A stretch of DNA of 64,000 bases from Acinetobacter guerrae (GTDB lineage: Bacteria; Pseudomonadota; Gammaproteobacteria; Pseudomonadales; Moraxellaceae), in NCBI RefSeq assembly GCF_009372255.1, contig NZ_LXGN01000056.1:62001-126000 (forward strand), given 5' to 3'. This document shows, piece by piece, positions 1-9,371 of this stretch. Positions within the stretch are counted from its first letter, which is position 1. Each line of letters begins with the position of its first letter. The position numbers and the translations under genes are program-made. The notes under the pieces are model-generated. The model ran no database searches and was not told the DNA's origin. It saw nothing but the letters and a program-made list of their open reading frames with translations.

Positions 1-697
1 TATTTATAAAAAGACTTTCTATGAAAATTATGTAGATAAAATTAAGCATGCACAAAGGTTAATTTTAAGATATATGAGAAAAAATTATTAATCTTAAAGT
101 TTTTCTCAATAATAGTTTTTATTAATTTTTTTTAGATAAAATTTTTAAAATAAGTAGAAATAAATTTAGTATTTAAATTTAAAAAACGGATACAAAAACT
201 TTTAATTTATATTAAAAATAACTATATCAATAACTTGTGATTATTCTTTGTATTTTAAAAGATAAATTTTTATTGAAATTCATATTAAAATAGTCGGATT
301 AAACGTTTAAATTTGTAAAAAATGATAAAAATTTGTGTTTTTTTAGACAGGTTATATTTTGAGAAAATAATTATTATAAATTCATCGAAACTTCTTGATA
401 GAAGTAACGAGTTTTAAAGATGACATTGGGTAAATAAGCTTTTTTAAAATAAAAATTTTATTTTAAAAAATCTCAAGGTCTATTTGATGTCAATTTTACA
501 TGATGTCTTTGTGTGAAGTTGGTTCATACCTTATCTCAGTGTTTATTATTTTAGCATAACGCTTTAAATATTTTAGGAATAAACATTACCAAGGTGGTGT
601 TTTTGTTTGCCTAACACTTTGTTGGCAGCACTAAATAAATTGTGATCATTATTTTGATGATGACGACTTTTAATTTTTGAACTCAAAGGTGAAATAA
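1..697. other. Very AT-rich gene-free flank of the fimbrial locus
   Basis: No credible gene is seen in these 697 bases, which are far richer in A and T than the housekeeping DNA to the right. An 8-base inverted repeat (76-83 with 100-107, GAGAAAAA arms) could be the end of an upstream transcript. A 31-base perfect palindrome lies at 440-470. The last 100 bases before the pilin gene must hold its promoter: TTGGCA near 622 is a possible -35 element, but no clear -10 partner was found. AT-rich DNA beside fimbrial genes is often H-NS-bound; that is inference here. Confidence 0.6.
440..470. repeat. 31-base perfect AT palindrome upstream of the fimbrial operon
   Basis: Arms of 15 bases, TTTTTTAAAATAAAA at 440-454 and its exact reverse complement at 456-470, flank one central base. 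It lies about 230 bases before the major pilin start. It could extrude as a cruciform, bind a regulator, or act as a terminator in either direction because each arm ends in a T or A run. Confidence 0.75.
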
Positions 698-1234
698 ATG
701 AAATTAGCGAAATTAGCAACGGCATCTGTACTTATCGCTTCTTTGGCTCCAATTGCTGCAATGGCTGACAATACTGGTGTTGTTAAATTTGAAGGTCAAG
801 TTGTTGATTCTCCATGTAATATTGAACAATCTTCTCTAAATCAAACTGTTGATTTTGGTCAATTGTCTCGTAAAGCACTTGAAGCTGGTCAAGCAGCGGA
901 AGCAGATTTTGATATCAAAGTTACGGGTTGTGACTTAACTAACTTTGCAGGTAATGGCCCTGTAAACTCTATGGATGTCACGTTCACTGGTCAGGACTAT
1001 GCTGATGCAGGTCACACTTTACTTGCAACATCTACTGGCAACACAAATAACCTTGGCGTATCAATCAACGGTTTTGTATTCGGTACGTCAAAAGATGTAA
1101 AGTCTAGCATTGTAAATGAAAAAGGCGAAAACACTTTAACTTTCAAAGCATTGGCTTCAGCTGTTGACGTAGCTAAACCAGTCACTGAAGGTAAATTCAG
1201 CGCTGTTTCTAACTTCCGTATTTCTTATCAGTAA
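698..1234 (+). CDS. Major fimbrial subunit (type 1 pilin family)
   Basis: This is a 178-residue secreted pilin that should polymerise into the fimbrial rod by donor-strand exchange. A signal peptide with likely cleavage after the AMA at residues 21-23 leaves a mature chain starting DNTGVV. Cys40 and Cys78 are placed for the conserved pilin disulfide, and the C-terminus ends FRISYQ with the usual penultimate aromatic residue. AAAGGTG sits ahead of the ATG. It is first in the cluster and is followed by an intercistronic stem-loop, both typical of the abundant structural subunit. No invertible promoter was seen. Confidence 0.88.
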   Translation: MKLAKLATASVLIASLAPIAAMADNTGVVKFEGQVVDSPCNIEQSSLNQTVDFGQLSRKALEAGQAAEADFDIKVTGCDLTNFAGNGPVNSMDVTFTGQDYADAGHTLLATSTGNTNNLGVSINGFVFGTSKDVKSSIVNEKGENTLTFKALASAVDVAKPVTEGKFSAVSNFRISYQ

Positions 1235-1248
1235 TAAGTAATCAGATC

Positions 1249-1274
1249 AACCACCAGTCAATGGACTGGTGGTT
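1249..1274 (+). promoter_or_regulatory. Intercistronic stem-loop after the major pilin gene
   Basis: AACCACCAGTC (1249-1259) pairs perfectly with GACTGGTGGTT (1264-1274) around a 4-base loop. There is no following T run, so it is more likely a partial attenuator or 3' stabiliser than a full terminator. Such a hairpin would let the pilin be made in excess over usher and chaperone. Confidence 0.6.
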
Positions 1275-1302
1275 ATCTTAAGTCTGTAAGAGGAGGTTTT
1301 TT

Positions 1303-1881
1303 ATGGTGATTGATCAGTGTAATAAAGATTATCTTGTTGGAATCTCATTTTCACTCTTTCTAGCTATTTCTCCTGCTCTTAATGCAAAAGAAATTGGGCT
1401 TCGCAATCTTGGTAAAGCAGAGCTAATAGGTAGTGTAATTTCAACACCGTGCTCAATTGTTATGCCGAATCGTGACCAAACGGTAAACTTTTTGCCTTCA
1501 ACACTTCCGATATTGTCGAATGCATTAGTGCGTGAGCAACAAACCCAGTCATTCGAGATCGAACTTCGAGATTGTGGTAGTGCTTACAACGCTATTGATA
1601 CTAAAACATGGTCGATCCGTTTTGATGGTTATAACGCAAATAATATAAACGCTTTTGTGCTTCAAGGGCCGTCTCAAGGCTTAGGTGTCTCTCTACTTGA
1701 TAACGAAATGAATACGTTAAAAATGGGAGAAAGCTATTCCTTATTTGAAAGCTTGTCGCGGTATGACAAGGATGGCCAAGTTATTTTTTTACGCTATTTT
1801 TTGAGATTAGAACCCACTGGAAAACCGTTACAAGCAGGAAGCTATCAAGGTTTAGTCCGCTTTTTTATTGATTATCAATGA
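1303..1881 (+). CDS. Pilin-like minor fimbrial subunit
   Basis: A 192-residue protein preceded by AGAGGAGG. The N-terminus contains a hydrophobic signal segment ending near ALNAK (about residue 29). The mature part has the pilin pattern: STPCSIV, a second Cys in LRDCGS, and a C-terminal VRFFIDYQ resembling a donor strand. It lies between the major pilin and the usher, the usual place for a rod terminator or anchor subunit or a second structural pilin. Which of these it is cannot be told from sequence. Confidence 0.75.
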   Translation: MVIDQCNKDYLVGISFSLFLAISPALNAKEIGLRNLGKAELIGSVISTPCSIVMPNRDQTVNFLPSTLPILSNALVREQQTQSFEIELRDCGSAYNAIDTKTWSIRFDGYNANNINAFVLQGPSQGLGVSLLDNEMNTLKMGESYSLFESLSRYDKDGQVIFLRYFLRLEPTGKPLQAGSYQGLVRFFIDYQ

Positions 1882-1953
1882 GGCAAAGATAAATTTTCTC
1901 GATATACAAAATATTGAGAGAGGTATTTTTGTTGTTTTTAAAGGTGCCGTAGT

Positions 1954-4503
1954 ATGAAGCTTAAACTTAACAAGGTAACGCAAGCCATTTTGTTGGCGTT
2001 CAGCTTCAGCACATGCTCGACTTATGCTACCGAATTTAACCTAAATGTCCTAGATGCGGAAGACATTGAAAACGTTGATATGAGCCAGTTTTCCATTGCT
2101 GGCTACGTTCCGCCTGGACAATATGTTCTAACTACATTCGTGAATGGTCAGCGTTTAGGTGCACCACGCGATATTTCAATAATAAAATTAGAAAATACAG
2201 AAAATACAGCTGCCCAATTGATATGTATTCCTTTAGATATGCTTGAAATTATTGGGCTTAATGCATCAGGTAAAGAAAAAGTAACCACTACCCAACAGGG
2301 GCAATGTCTTGATCTGTCTGCACTGTCTGGTATTCAAACTAAAGTCGAGTTGCCGACATTATCACTCAATATCACCATTCCACAAACATGGATGGAATAT
2401 CGTGACCCTTATTGGATTCCGCCCGCGCTTTGGGAAGAAGGTGTAAACGGTGGATTTATTGACTATAGTGCCAACTTTTCTTTTACAGATGAAGATGACT
2501 CGACTAAACGTACCTACTTATCAACTAATGGAACAGTCGGAGTCAATTTAGGCGCATGGCGTGTCCGTGGTGACTTTAATGCAATTTATCAAAAGCGTGA
2601 GGATGATGGTAGTAATAAAGAGCAACATAACTTTGATTTTAATCGATTTTATGCTTTTACTTCGCTGAAGGATATATCGTCAGTCTTAACAGTTGGGGAA
2701 AATTATTTTTATTCAGATGTATTTGAATCGTGGCAGTACAGCGGTGTTTCGCTAGAAAGTGACGATCGAATGTTGCCCCCAAAGCTTGTAGGTTATGCGC
2801 CAGAGATTATTGGTGTTGCCAATACGAATGCAACGGTCACTGTTCGTAGTCAAGATCGTATCGTTTTAGAAACCACTGTTCCACCAGGGCCGTTCCGTAT
2901 TCAAACCCTTGATAGTGGTGTGCGTGGTGTATTGGACGTTACAGTACGTGAAGAAAATGGTGAAGAAAAGAAATTTAGTATTAATACAGCTTCACTTCCT
3001 TATTTAACACGGCCTGGGCGAATGGTTTATAAGCTTGCCGCAGGTAAAACACGTTATGACGCGCACTCTGTTACGGGTAGAGCGGTATTAAGCGGTGAGT
3101 TTTCCTATGGATTGTCAAATGCATGGTCGCTATATGGTGGTTCGCAACTGAATGGGGATTATCAAACTCTGGCGGTAGGTATTGGTCGGGATCTTTTTTC
3201 CTTTGGTGCATTGTCACTGGATATTGCTCAATCTGTTTCAAATTTTGAAGATCAAACCTTGCAAGGACGCTCATATCGTTTGAGTTATGCAAAATCTTTT
3301 AATGACTTGCGTACAGATATTACTTTTGCGGGATACCGTTTTGCCGATCAGGAATATCGGACTTTAAACCAGTTTATGAGTCAGGATCGTACAGGTATTG
3401 AAAGTGGTGGACAAAAAGAAAACTATCAGATTTATCTAAATAAATACTTTGATAAATTTAACCTTTCTTTAAATTACCAATACAGTACCTATTGGCAAAA
3501 TAAACCACAAACACAATATGGTCTATATGCCAGTACTTATTTCAAGATGCCGGGAGCATCTAAAGAAAAAGCAAGTGTTTCACTCTCTGCAACAAGAGCT
3601 GAGCGTGATACAGGTCTTAAAGATGACTCTATCAATCTATATTTAACTTTACCACTTTCAAGTGGACGTAGTATTTCACTTTCAGAATTGTATTCAAAAA
3701 CTGGGGGCAATAATCAGTTCAATCATAGCGTAGGCTATAGTGCTTATAACGATCGCGATAACTACAGTGTAAACGCTGGCTACAATCATGGCGAAAACGT
3801 GAATAGTCAATCAAGTATCAGCGGTTATTACTCACGTGATTTGTCACAGGCAAATATATCGGTAAATGCGAGTTATGTGCCTGAACAATATAGTAGCGTC
3901 GGCGCATCGATTAGAAGTGGTCTTACCGTAACTTCAAAGGGCGTTGCTTCGCACCGTTCAGCGAATGGTGATACTCGATTAATGATTGAAACACCGGGTG
4001 CAAGCGCTATTCCACTTGAAAATGGGGTGACTAAAACCAATTCTGCTGGACTGGCAGTACTCCCAAATATTAGTAGTTATCGTCAAGCTACAGCCTCTAT
4101 TAACACCAGTAAATTACCAGACAATGTTGAGGCTTTGATATCAACGACAGACATTACTCTAACTAAAGGGGCTATTGGTTACCGTAGTTTATCCGTGATG
4201 AAAGGGGATAAATTATTCGCGGTTTTATCATTAGACAATGGGAAAAATCCACCTTTTGGTGCCAGTGTACGTAATACAAATAACCGTGAGTTGGGGATTG
4301 TTGGTGAGGATGGTGTTACATGGCTAATTGGCATTGCACCAAAAGAGAAGTTATCGGTTTATTGGGGTGGTAAAGTGCAGTGTGAACTGTGGTTACCTGA
4401 AAAGATAGAGTCATCATCGAGCATGTTAGATCTGTCATGTATATCTGGCAAAGAAACAGCACCTGTAGCTAGTTCGATATCGTCAAGCCAATCAATTAAT
4501 TAG
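1954..4503 (+). CDS. Outer-membrane fimbrial usher (FimD/PapC family)
   Basis: An 849-residue usher, normal for the family. The signal peptide ends near TYA (residue 25). The mature N-terminus (FNLNVLDAEDIENVDMSQF) is the chaperone-binding domain. It is followed by a long beta-barrel with a plug-like stretch (IVLETTVPPGPFRIQTLD) and C-terminal domains containing a closing Cys pair (VQCELW and LDLSC). It forms the pore through which chaperone-bound subunits are assembled. The gene is intact and lies 16 bases before the chaperone gene. Confidence 0.93.
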   Translation: MKLKLNKVTQAILLAFSFSTCSTYATEFNLNVLDAEDIENVDMSQFSIAGYVPPGQYVLTTFVNGQRLGAPRDISIIKLENTENTAAQLICIPLDMLEIIGLNASGKEKVTTTQQGQCLDLSALSGIQTKVELPTLSLNITIPQTWMEYRDPYWIPPALWEEGVNGGFIDYSANFSFTDEDDSTKRTYLSTNGTVGVNLGAWRVRGDFNAIYQKREDDGSNKEQHNFDFNRFYAFTSLKDISSVLTVGENYFYSDVFESWQYSGVSLESDDRMLPPKLVGYAPEIIGVANTNATVTVRSQDRIVLETTVPPGPFRIQTLDSGVRGVLDVTVREENGEEKKFSINTASLPYLTRPGRMVYKLAAGKTRYDAHSVTGRAVLSGEFSYGLSNAWSLYGGSQLNGDYQTLAVGIGRDLFSFGALSLDIAQSVSNFEDQTLQGRSYRLSYAKSFNDLRTDITFAGYRFADQEYRTLNQFMSQDRTGIESGGQKENYQIYLNKYFDKFNLSLNYQYSTYWQNKPQTQYGLYASTYFKMPGASKEKASVSLSATRAERDTGLKDDSINLYLTLPLSSGRSISLSELYSKTGGNNQFNHSVGYSAYNDRDNYSVNAGYNHGENVNSQSSISGYYSRDLSQANISVNASYVPEQYSSVGASIRSGLTVTSKGVASHRSANGDTRLMIETPGASAIPLENGVTKTNSAGLAVLPNISSYRQATASINTSKLPDNVEALISTTDITLTKGAIGYRSLSVMKGDKLFAVLSLDNGKNPPFGASVRNTNNRELGIVGEDGVTWLIGIAPKEKLSVYWGGKVQCELWLPEKIESSSSMLDLSCISGKETAPVASSISSSQSIN

Positions 4504-4519
4504 TTTTACGAGGTAATTT

Positions 4520-5254
4520 ATGTTGAATTCAACTCTACGAGGTGGATTGCTTACTAAGCTTTTTTGTACGACCGCCCTAATTTCTATGAGTGCTCAAAGT
4601 GCTGTCACACTTGACCGAACACGTATTGTTTTTCCAGGTACAGAAAAATCAATTAATGTGACTATTTCAAATGACAATCCGCAAGAAGCCTATCTTGCTC
4701 AGAGCTGGATTGAAGATTTGCAGGGCAACAAGCTAACTAAAGGTGCAATTTTAGCAACGCCGCCTTTGCAACGTATTGAAGCGAATAAAAAGAGTCTAGT
4801 ACGTTTGAGTACTACTGCCGAAGTCGCTAAGTTGCCACAGGATAGAGAATCTGTATTTTTCTATAATTTGCGAGAAGTTCCTCCTAAACCAACAGGTGGA
4901 AACACTTTACAAATTGCGTTGCAGTCAAGGGTGAAATTGTTTTATCGACCAACAAGTATTTTGGCTGAAGCAGATACTCAGTGGTCTCATAAAGTCACGT
5001 TGACTAAAACCGCAAAAGGCTATCTTTTAAATAACCCTACACCTTTTAACTTAACAGTGATTGGATTTGGAAATAGCAAAGAGCAGGCAGAAAAAAATGC
5101 CTTTAATGCAGTCATGATACCACCAAAATCGACACAAGAACTTACGTCTGCTGCTTTGACAACACCACATTTGACATACATCAATGACTACGGCGGTAAA
5201 CCAACCATGTCTTTTAACTGTCAGGGTGAAACTTGTACGGTTAAAGGCGAATAA
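4520..5254 (+). CDS. Periplasmic fimbrial chaperone (PapD family)
   Basis: A 244-residue chaperone with a signal peptide ending near SAQSA (residue 28). VTLDRTRIVFPG and the G1-strand region NKKSLVRLS are PapD-family features. The signature LPQDRESVFFYNLREVPP carries the conserved turn that separates the two Ig-like domains. A terminal Cys pair (FNCQGETCTVKGE) is also present. It should cap pilins in the periplasm and deliver them to the adjacent usher. GAGGTAA precedes the ATG. Confidence 0.93.
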   Translation: MLNSTLRGGLLTKLFCTTALISMSAQSAVTLDRTRIVFPGTEKSINVTISNDNPQEAYLAQSWIEDLQGNKLTKGAILATPPLQRIEANKKSLVRLSTTAEVAKLPQDRESVFFYNLREVPPKPTGGNTLQIALQSRVKLFYRPTSILAEADTQWSHKVTLTKTAKGYLLNNPTPFNLTVIGFGNSKEQAEKNAFNAVMIPPKSTQELTSAALTTPHLTYINDYGGKPTMSFNCQGETCTVKGE

Positions 5255-5293
5255 TATTTTTATTAAACCATTATTGGTAATAGGGGAGTGACT

Positions 5294-5722
5294 GTGAGCG
5301 AACAAAAAGTAATGAAAGATCCAAAAAGACTATGGTTGATATTACTCATTGTTGGCAATGCATTGAGTCAATCTGTGGTGGCGCAAACCCCTATAACCAT
5401 TACATCTTTAAAACAGTCTAATTACGAACCTATCCATCAGGGCTTGGTACGAGTCAATGCTATCATTTTTAATGCACCATGCGATTTACAGTTTGATGAA
5501 AAGCTAATGCTAACGGGCTGTGGCGCAGGAAATGATTATAGTGAAATGCATATTTCCAATGTCACAGCAGATACGCCTGCAAAGTTACGTTTTTATGATG
5601 CCGAACATAGGCAAGCGCTGGCAAGTACTCCTATCTCTTTATTAAATGGCATTAACCATATTCTTATGCCGTCATTGATGGAAGATCAAAATAACCTTCG
5701 TTTAGAGGTCAGTTATGAATAG
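5294..5722 (+). CDS. Small secreted fimbrial-locus protein of unknown family
   Basis: About 142 residues with a hydrophobic export segment (LWLILLIVGNALSQSVVA) and a short mature chain with two cysteines (APCDLQF and LTGCGAG). I do not recognise the family; it is shorter than a pilin and lacks the usual pilin C-terminus. The start is uncertain: a GTG at 5294 lies 5 bases after GGGGAG, an in-frame GTG at 5288 is too close to that site, and ATG 5312 has none. The gene overlaps the next pilin by 8 bases, so the two are probably translationally coupled. Confidence 0.65.
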   Translation: MSEQKVMKDPKRLWLILLIVGNALSQSVVAQTPITITSLKQSNYEPIHQGLVRVNAIIFNAPCDLQFDEKLMLTGCGAGNDYSEMHISNVTADTPAKLRFYDAEHRQALASTPISLLNGINHILMPSLMEDQNNLRLEVSYE

Positions 5723-6251
5723 CATAAGAACACTTTGGTTAGCGATGCCGATGTCATTTCTTTTAAGCGCACCAAATGCATATAGTGCAAATTCGGTTGA
5801 TGTTGAATTTAGCGGAGTGTTATTAGGGAATGTGGCCTGTCAAATTGATAGTAACTCGCTTAATCAGAAAGTTACACTTCAAAATCTGAATTGGCGTTCG
5901 ATTAATCAAGAGGGATCAAGTCCTGTAACTCCCTTTTCAATCGGGATTAATAAGTGTAGTGATACAGATTTGAATAAAACGATTAAATTGACATGGCAAA
6001 GTAGTCAACTCGTTGAGATAGTTGGAGAAAATTTTGTGAAAACACAAGGCACGAGTGGAGTGCTGCTCGGGCTGGTTGATCAGGATAACCATCCAATTAT
6101 CTGGAATAGCCCGATGTCCGTTGCGGAAGTTTCAGTTGTGAATGGATTACAACAAATCAATTTTGGTGCATTTGTTCGAAAGCCTGCTGCTGGAGAAGCC
6201 AACATCGGTGATTTCATTAGCACTGTTACATTTGCAGTGGAGTATTTCTAA
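5715..6251 (+). CDS. Fimbrial minor subunit (pilin family)
   Basis: A 178-residue secreted pilin with signal peptide ending near AYSA (residue 25). It shows the VACQIDSNSLNQ and INKCSD cysteine pair and a C-terminus ending TFAVEYF. It overlaps the previous gene by 8 bases and the next by 1 base. This tight packing suggests low-copy tip or adaptor subunits made in fixed ratio. Confidence 0.82.
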   Translation: MNSIRTLWLAMPMSFLLSAPNAYSANSVDVEFSGVLLGNVACQIDSNSLNQKVTLQNLNWRSINQEGSSPVTPFSIGINKCSDTDLNKTIKLTWQSSQLVEIVGENFVKTQGTSGVLLGLVDQDNHPIIWNSPMSVAEVSVVNGLQQINFGAFVRKPAAGEANIGDFISTVTFAVEYF

Positions 6252-6787
6252 TGAATAAGATAAATCAGATTTTAAAATACATAAGCCCTGTTTTGCTATT
6301 TATTCCAGCATGTACCACGCATGCCGATGTTTTAGTCAATGTGACCGCACAGATGATCAGCCCTGCTTGTGTTCTTTACAGTGCAGATCAAACTTCACCG
6401 CTCAAATTAGATTTTGGGAATGTTCAGCTTAAATCTGTAGGTGAAGCAGACAGTTCTAAAAATTTTTCCCTCATAATTGAGGGCTGTGATTTCGCAAAAG
6501 ATTTGTCAATAGTATTAAGCCCAAAGAGCAGTGGAGTTTTGCTTTATAACGGTAGAAATATTCTGGCGACCACGATCGATGGTCTTGGTATAGATTTGAG
6601 CGTAATGAATAATAATACCATACAGGCTTTAGAAGTGAGTAAGAAGCAAAAAATTACGCCTACCGCAATAGATGGGTCGAAATATGGTATTCAATTAAAA
6701 GCAGATTTAGTCAGCAGTGTCCCTCTCGATCAGTTAAAGGCAGGACCTTTTAGCTCTAGCGTAACCATTACCGTAACTTATTTATAA
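6251..6787 (+). CDS. Fimbrial minor subunit (pilin family)
   Basis: A 178-residue pilin with signal peptide ending near THA (residue 25). The Cys pair is in SPACVLY and IEGCDF, and the C-terminus is SVTITVTYL. Its ATG overlaps the preceding stop as TAATG. The last 48 or so bases of this gene recur as fossils before each downstream adhesin paralog (8153-8200 and 9592-9639), so this 3' end was inside the duplicated unit. Confidence 0.82.
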   Translation: MNKINQILKYISPVLLFIPACTTHADVLVNVTAQMISPACVLYSADQTSPLKLDFGNVQLKSVGEADSSKNFSLIIEGCDFAKDLSIVLSPKSSGVLLYNGRNILATTIDGLGIDLSVMNNNTIQALEVSKKQKITPTAIDGSKYGIQLKADLVSSVPLDQLKAGPFSSSVTITVTYL

Positions 6788-6807
6788 TATGGTTTGGGGA
6801 AAATATA

Positions 6808-7932
6808 ATGTTTAGTTCCGAGTTTTTAAGAAAATCTTATTTCCATCTGAATAGAGTTATCTCAGGTCTCTTTTATACTGGATTCATGTTTTCTAGCGGT
6901 GTTACTTATGCTGATTATTCAGGCAGGATTTTATATCCATCTGATGGCTATACAGTAGCTTTATCTAATTCTGCAACAGTAGAAACTAAAGCAACAGCTA
7001 GTTCTAGCGGAACAAAATATTATAAAGTAGGTAATCCCATTGAGATAAATCAAAATAACAGTAATACTGCAAATGTTAAGATAACTGGACACGTTGCTTG
7101 CCAAGGACTCACTTGGGGTGATGTTTCTAAAAATACGTCTCTTAGCGGTGAAAATGCTTTTCATAGATTATTTATATATGTTCCTTCTACTAATGAAACA
7201 ATTGGGGGTTCACCACTATTTAAGATAAATAGTAATTTGTTTATGAAGGTGGAAAGCTATGTATTTAATTGGACATATATTGCAGGAACTAGCGCATGCG
7301 AGAAATGGGATCCTGCACGTTATTCGACTGATCAATTTACCGCACAGTTCCCAATTTTTCTGACTTTTTATATTAATGAAAAAGTGATAGATGGTCAGGT
7401 CGTAATTAATAGTGGTGATCTTGGGGGATATGTTCGTGCTTTTACATCGACAGGTAAAGTTCCTCCTCAAAACAGTTGGTCAATCGGAGATACGACTGTT
7501 CCACTTCGCCTAGGTGTTTCAACTATTAATATCCCTGCATCGTGTACTACTCAGACGAGTACAGGGCAGGCCTCCACATTGAATTTAAAGCATGATGCAT
7601 TAAATAGTAGAGACTACGATAGTTATGTGAGTGGACAAGTGAATTATAGTTGTGCATTTTCAGAATCAACGTCTGTGAAATTAAGGCTGGACTATCTCAA
7701 AGATGATGATCTTCAAAAGCGCTTGCCACTAAAAAATACCTTGATTGGTAGTACTGACAAAATCTACAGCGAACTTACCATGCATGATGAAAGTACTGGA
7801 CAGGCAGGAACAGAAATTACAACCAATATCGAAAAATCAAAAACCATCACTATTACTAGCCATATACAGGGTAGTAATGCTGCTACAGGGAACTATCAAG
7901 GTTCTGCATGGTTGATTGCGACATTTAATTAA
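6808..7932 (+). CDS. Two-domain fimbrial tip adhesin, copy 1
   Basis: A 374-residue protein with a long signal peptide (cleavage near VTYA, residue 35). The N-terminal domain of about 215 residues is unlike pilins and should be receptor-binding. From about SCTTQTSTGQ onward the C-terminal part resembles a pilin domain, ending QGSAWLIATFN. Four cysteines, two per domain, fit the two-domain adhesin plan known from FimH. It is one of three tandem paralogs; this copy has a distinct signal peptide and N-terminal domain but shares the C-terminal half. The ligand is unknown. Confidence 0.78.
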   Translation: MFSSEFLRKSYFHLNRVISGLFYTGFMFSSGVTYADYSGRILYPSDGYTVALSNSATVETKATASSSGTKYYKVGNPIEINQNNSNTANVKITGHVACQGLTWGDVSKNTSLSGENAFHRLFIYVPSTNETIGGSPLFKINSNLFMKVESYVFNWTYIAGTSACEKWDPARYSTDQFTAQFPIFLTFYINEKVIDGQVVINSGDLGGYVRAFTSTGKVPPQNSWSIGDTTVPLRLGVSTINIPASCTTQTSTGQASTLNLKHDALNSRDYDSYVSGQVNYSCAFSESTSVKLRLDYLKDDDLQKRLPLKNTLIGSTDKIYSELTMHDESTGQAGTEITTNIEKSKTITITSHIQGSNAATGNYQGSAWLIATFN

Positions 7933-8213
7933 AATCTAAAGATTCTGCTTTTAAAATGTTGGAAAAAAGCCTGTTTCTTCTATTAATGTTTGCATGAATG
8001 ATTTTAGTAACTTGGCTTAATTACATTTAGCCACAGTAATAAGCAGATTTTGCAAATTAGAGATATTACATCTTTATAAATTAAACAGCTTAAAATACTG
8101 TTTTTATTTATAGCAAGATTGATTCATGGATATTCCTGTCTAAGAGTTAAAATCAGGGCCTTTTAGCTTTAGCGTAACCATTACTGTAACGTATTTATAA
8201 CGAGATTTTAATT
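7933..8213 (+). repeat. Adhesin-duplication spacer, copy 1, with pilin 3' fossil
   Basis: This 281-base spacer is nearly identical to 9372-9651. It contains a hairpin, AAACAG (8083-8088) with CTGTTT (8098-8103), followed by T-rich sequence that could be a weak terminator. At about 8153-8200 there is a non-coding copy of the last 48 bases of the pilin gene ending at 6787, including its TATTTATAA end. This is direct evidence of tandem duplication of a segment running from the pilin 3' end through the adhesin. Confidence 0.85.
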
Positions 8214-9371
8214 ATGTTTAGTTCTAAATTTAAAGATTCTATAAAAAGTTATAGTAATCTTCGGTTTCGACAAGTAACAGCAATATCATCTTTAATGGGT
8301 TTAAGCTTATTGGGCCTTGAAGCGCAAGCAAACTATGCACCAAAGGTCACACGTGTAAGCAATGGATATACTATTTTACTTGATGTTAATACCCCTGTTA
8401 ACTCAAAGCCTATCATTGGAGGCGATGGAAATAATTATTATCAAGTGGGTGATCCAATAGAACTTCAAAGTAATTCTGCATCTGTCAGTGCGTTCGGGGC
8501 AGTCTGGTGTTTAGGCACAACATGGGGGACAGAAAGTAATTGGAATGTATCTTCAAATAGCGCATATCATCGTCTATTTATGTATGTACCCAGCGCTGGT
8601 ATTAGTATTAAAGGTTCTTCAGCTTATCGTATTAACTCCAATTTGTTCATGACAGTTCACACAGATATAATGAATTGGGTGCACAAAGGAGGTTCTACAG
8701 TATGTTCAAATATTGCAGAGAATGATACCGACAGTTTAGGACATGTACCAAGTTTCACTTCACACTTTCCAATTACAGTCACTTTTTATTTAAATGAAAA
8801 AATTATTGATGGTCAGATTGTTGTAAATGCACAAGATTTGGGTGGATATGTGCGTGCTTTTATGAACCCATTCACTCCCCCTACTCAAAATTCTTGGCCT
8901 ATTGAAGAGACTACTGCTCCAATAAGGTTGAAAGCTTCGCAATTGAATTTGGTTTCTTCATGTTCAACGCAGACAGTTTCAGGGACAGATGGAACTGGGA
9001 CAGGAACCTTAAATTTAGATCATGGTGCATTATTTAATACAAATTATGATAGTCGTGTAACTGGACAAGTTAATTATAACTGTACATTTTCAGAATTAAC
9101 GCCTGTGCGAATAAAACTTGACTATGTCATTGATAGCGACGCTCAAAAGCGTTTGCCATTGAAAAATACAGCGATTGATAGAACGGACAAAGTCTATAGC
9201 AAGCTTACCCTGCGTGATGAAACTACTGGTCAGACAGGGGGAATAGGTACAGATATTCGGACAAGTATTGAAAAGCTAAAAACCGTTACCATCACTAGCC
9301 ATCTTCAGGGAAGTAATGCTGTTGCAGGGAACTATCAAGGTTCTGCATGGGTGATTACAACTTTTGATTAA
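8214..9371 (+). CDS. Two-domain fimbrial tip adhesin, copy 2
   Basis: A 385-residue paralog of the genes at 6808 and 9652. The signal peptide (MFSSKFKDSIKSY to LEAQA, about residue 39) is nearly identical to copy 3. The N-terminal domain keeps the motif AYHRLFMYVPSAG and the stretch VTFYLNEKIIDGQIVVN. The C-terminal pilin-like domain starts near LVSSCSTQT and ends GSAWVITTFD. N-terminal domains differ among copies much more than C-terminal domains, as expected if the receptor-binding part diversifies while the assembly part is conserved. Confidence 0.78.
   Translation: MFSSKFKDSIKSYSNLRFRQVTAISSLMGLSLLGLEAQANYAPKVTRVSNGYTILLDVNTPVNSKPIIGGDGNNYYQVGDPIELQSNSASVSAFGAVWCLGTTWGTESNWNVSSNSAYHRLFMYVPSAGISIKGSSAYRINSNLFMTVHTDIMNWVHKGGSTVCSNIAENDTDSLGHVPSFTSHFPITVTFYLNEKIIDGQIVVNAQDLGGYVRAFMNPFTPPTQNSWPIEETTAPIRLKASQLNLVSSCSTQTVSGTDGTGTGTLNLDHGALFNTNYDSRVTGQVNYNCTFSELTPVRIKLDYVIDSDAQKRLPLKNTAIDRTDKVYSKLTLRDETTGQTGGIGTDIRTSIEKLKTVTITSHLQGSNAVAGNYQGSAWVITTFD

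Noticed and set aside
1..697. Invertible promoter element ahead of the pilin
   Set aside because: No pair of matching inverted repeats at suitable distance and no recombinase gene in the window; the 31-base palindrome has no spacer to invert.
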